From: Tholera decimalis
Lineage: Eukaryota > Arthropoda > Insecta > Lepidoptera > Noctuidae
Assembly: GCA_943138885.2 (NCBI GenBank)
Contig: OW964555.2
Coordinates: 47,306,459 to 47,370,458, forward strand
Reading direction: 5' to 3'
DNA: 64,000 bases
Numbering within the stretch: position 1 is the stretch's first letter; each line of letters begins with the position of its first letter. The position numbers and the translations under genes were made by a program. Positions 63,776 through 64,000 of the stretch are shown piece by piece. Under the pieces are notes generated by a model, which had not been told where the DNA came from, did not search any database, and saw only the letters and a list, made by a program, of their open reading frames with translations.

Positions 63776-64000
63776 AATTAAATAAATAAATAAATAAAAT
63801 AAAATAAGCCTTTATTTTCTGGGATTTTACAATTATCATGCAAACATTTTATATCTATTAATTTTATATACTTGCTCTTATAATAATTATCTAATTAATA
63901 CATCGGCATCTGAATTTCTCTTCCTCTTCCCAGTTTGTCTTTCGACAAAGGCCTCCTCCAAGGCTTTCCACTTGTCCCTGTGTTTAGCTACCCGTATCCA
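63776..64000 (-). mobile_element. LINE ORF C-terminus and 3' UTR, cut by window edge
   Basis: The minus strand from 64000 reads WIRVAKHRDKWKALEEAFVE and RQTGKRKRNSDAD before a stop near 63895, the pattern of a LINE ORF2 C-terminus. The 3' UTR ends in a TTTATTTATT-type tail (plus strand, 63778-63806). The rest of the element lies outside the window. Confidence 0.65.

Overview
The window looks like AT-rich nuclear DNA of an insect, most likely a moth or butterfly. The evidence is spliced host genes with GT/AG introns, Helitrons with the lepidopteran-type 5' end (TC TATACTAATATTATAAAG) and hairpin-CTAG 3' end, a tRNA-derived SINE, Jockey- and I-type LINEs, Ty3/gypsy elements, Tc1/mariner, Harbinger, hAT and piggyBac-type elements. 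All assignments come from reading the sequence; no database was searched.

Host genes are few. (1) Ribosomal protein L38 (33059-36607, +) is complete: four coding exons, 70 aa, and a candidate 5'-TOP start. (2) A THAP-domain gene on the minus strand (55129-56805) has four recognisable exons. Exon 2 is split by a 421-bp MITE flanked by TTA, and exon 1 appears to lack one base. (3) The first coding exon of a sirtuin-7-like gene lies at 60287-60514 (+). (4) At 18620-18809 (+) sits the apparent last coding exon of an unrecognised gene. Its final 27 codons plus stop begin an array of exactly 84 units of 85 bp (18729-25868).

Layout: 1-1095, a hairpin and 120-bp tandem repeats; 1104-5956, a hAT-type MITE carrying a complete Jockey-clade LINE; 5957-6950, a broken mariner-type transposase; 6957-7657, an interspersed repeat; 8341-8580, 60-bp repeats; 8822-13182, a gypsy element; 13683-16586, five head-to-tail Helitron-like units with a second Helitron inserted in the first; 17218-18520, a decayed Tc1 copy; 18620-25868, the exon-derived array; 27810-30660, an I-type LINE with RNase H; 31845-32640, a LINE fragment; 33059-36607, RpL38; 36948-41384, a five-level nest of transposons; 41912-44529, MITEs and a dead DDE transposase; 44815-52481, a young gypsy element with 951-bp LTRs; 52511-53416, another interspersed repeat copy; 55129-58569, the THAP gene with an intact Tc1 element just upstream; 58594-58833, a SINE; 59649-59792, a small MITE; 60287-60514, the sirtuin exon; 60785-63433, a DNA transposon of unidentified superfamily; then LINE 3' ends.

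The most unusual feature is the 84-copy array built from the end of a coding exon. A five-variant pattern recurs in it at an exact distance of 29 units. Next are the MITE-broken THAP exon, the tandem Helitron units and the deep transposon nest. No CRISPR array, operon or prokaryotic feature is present.
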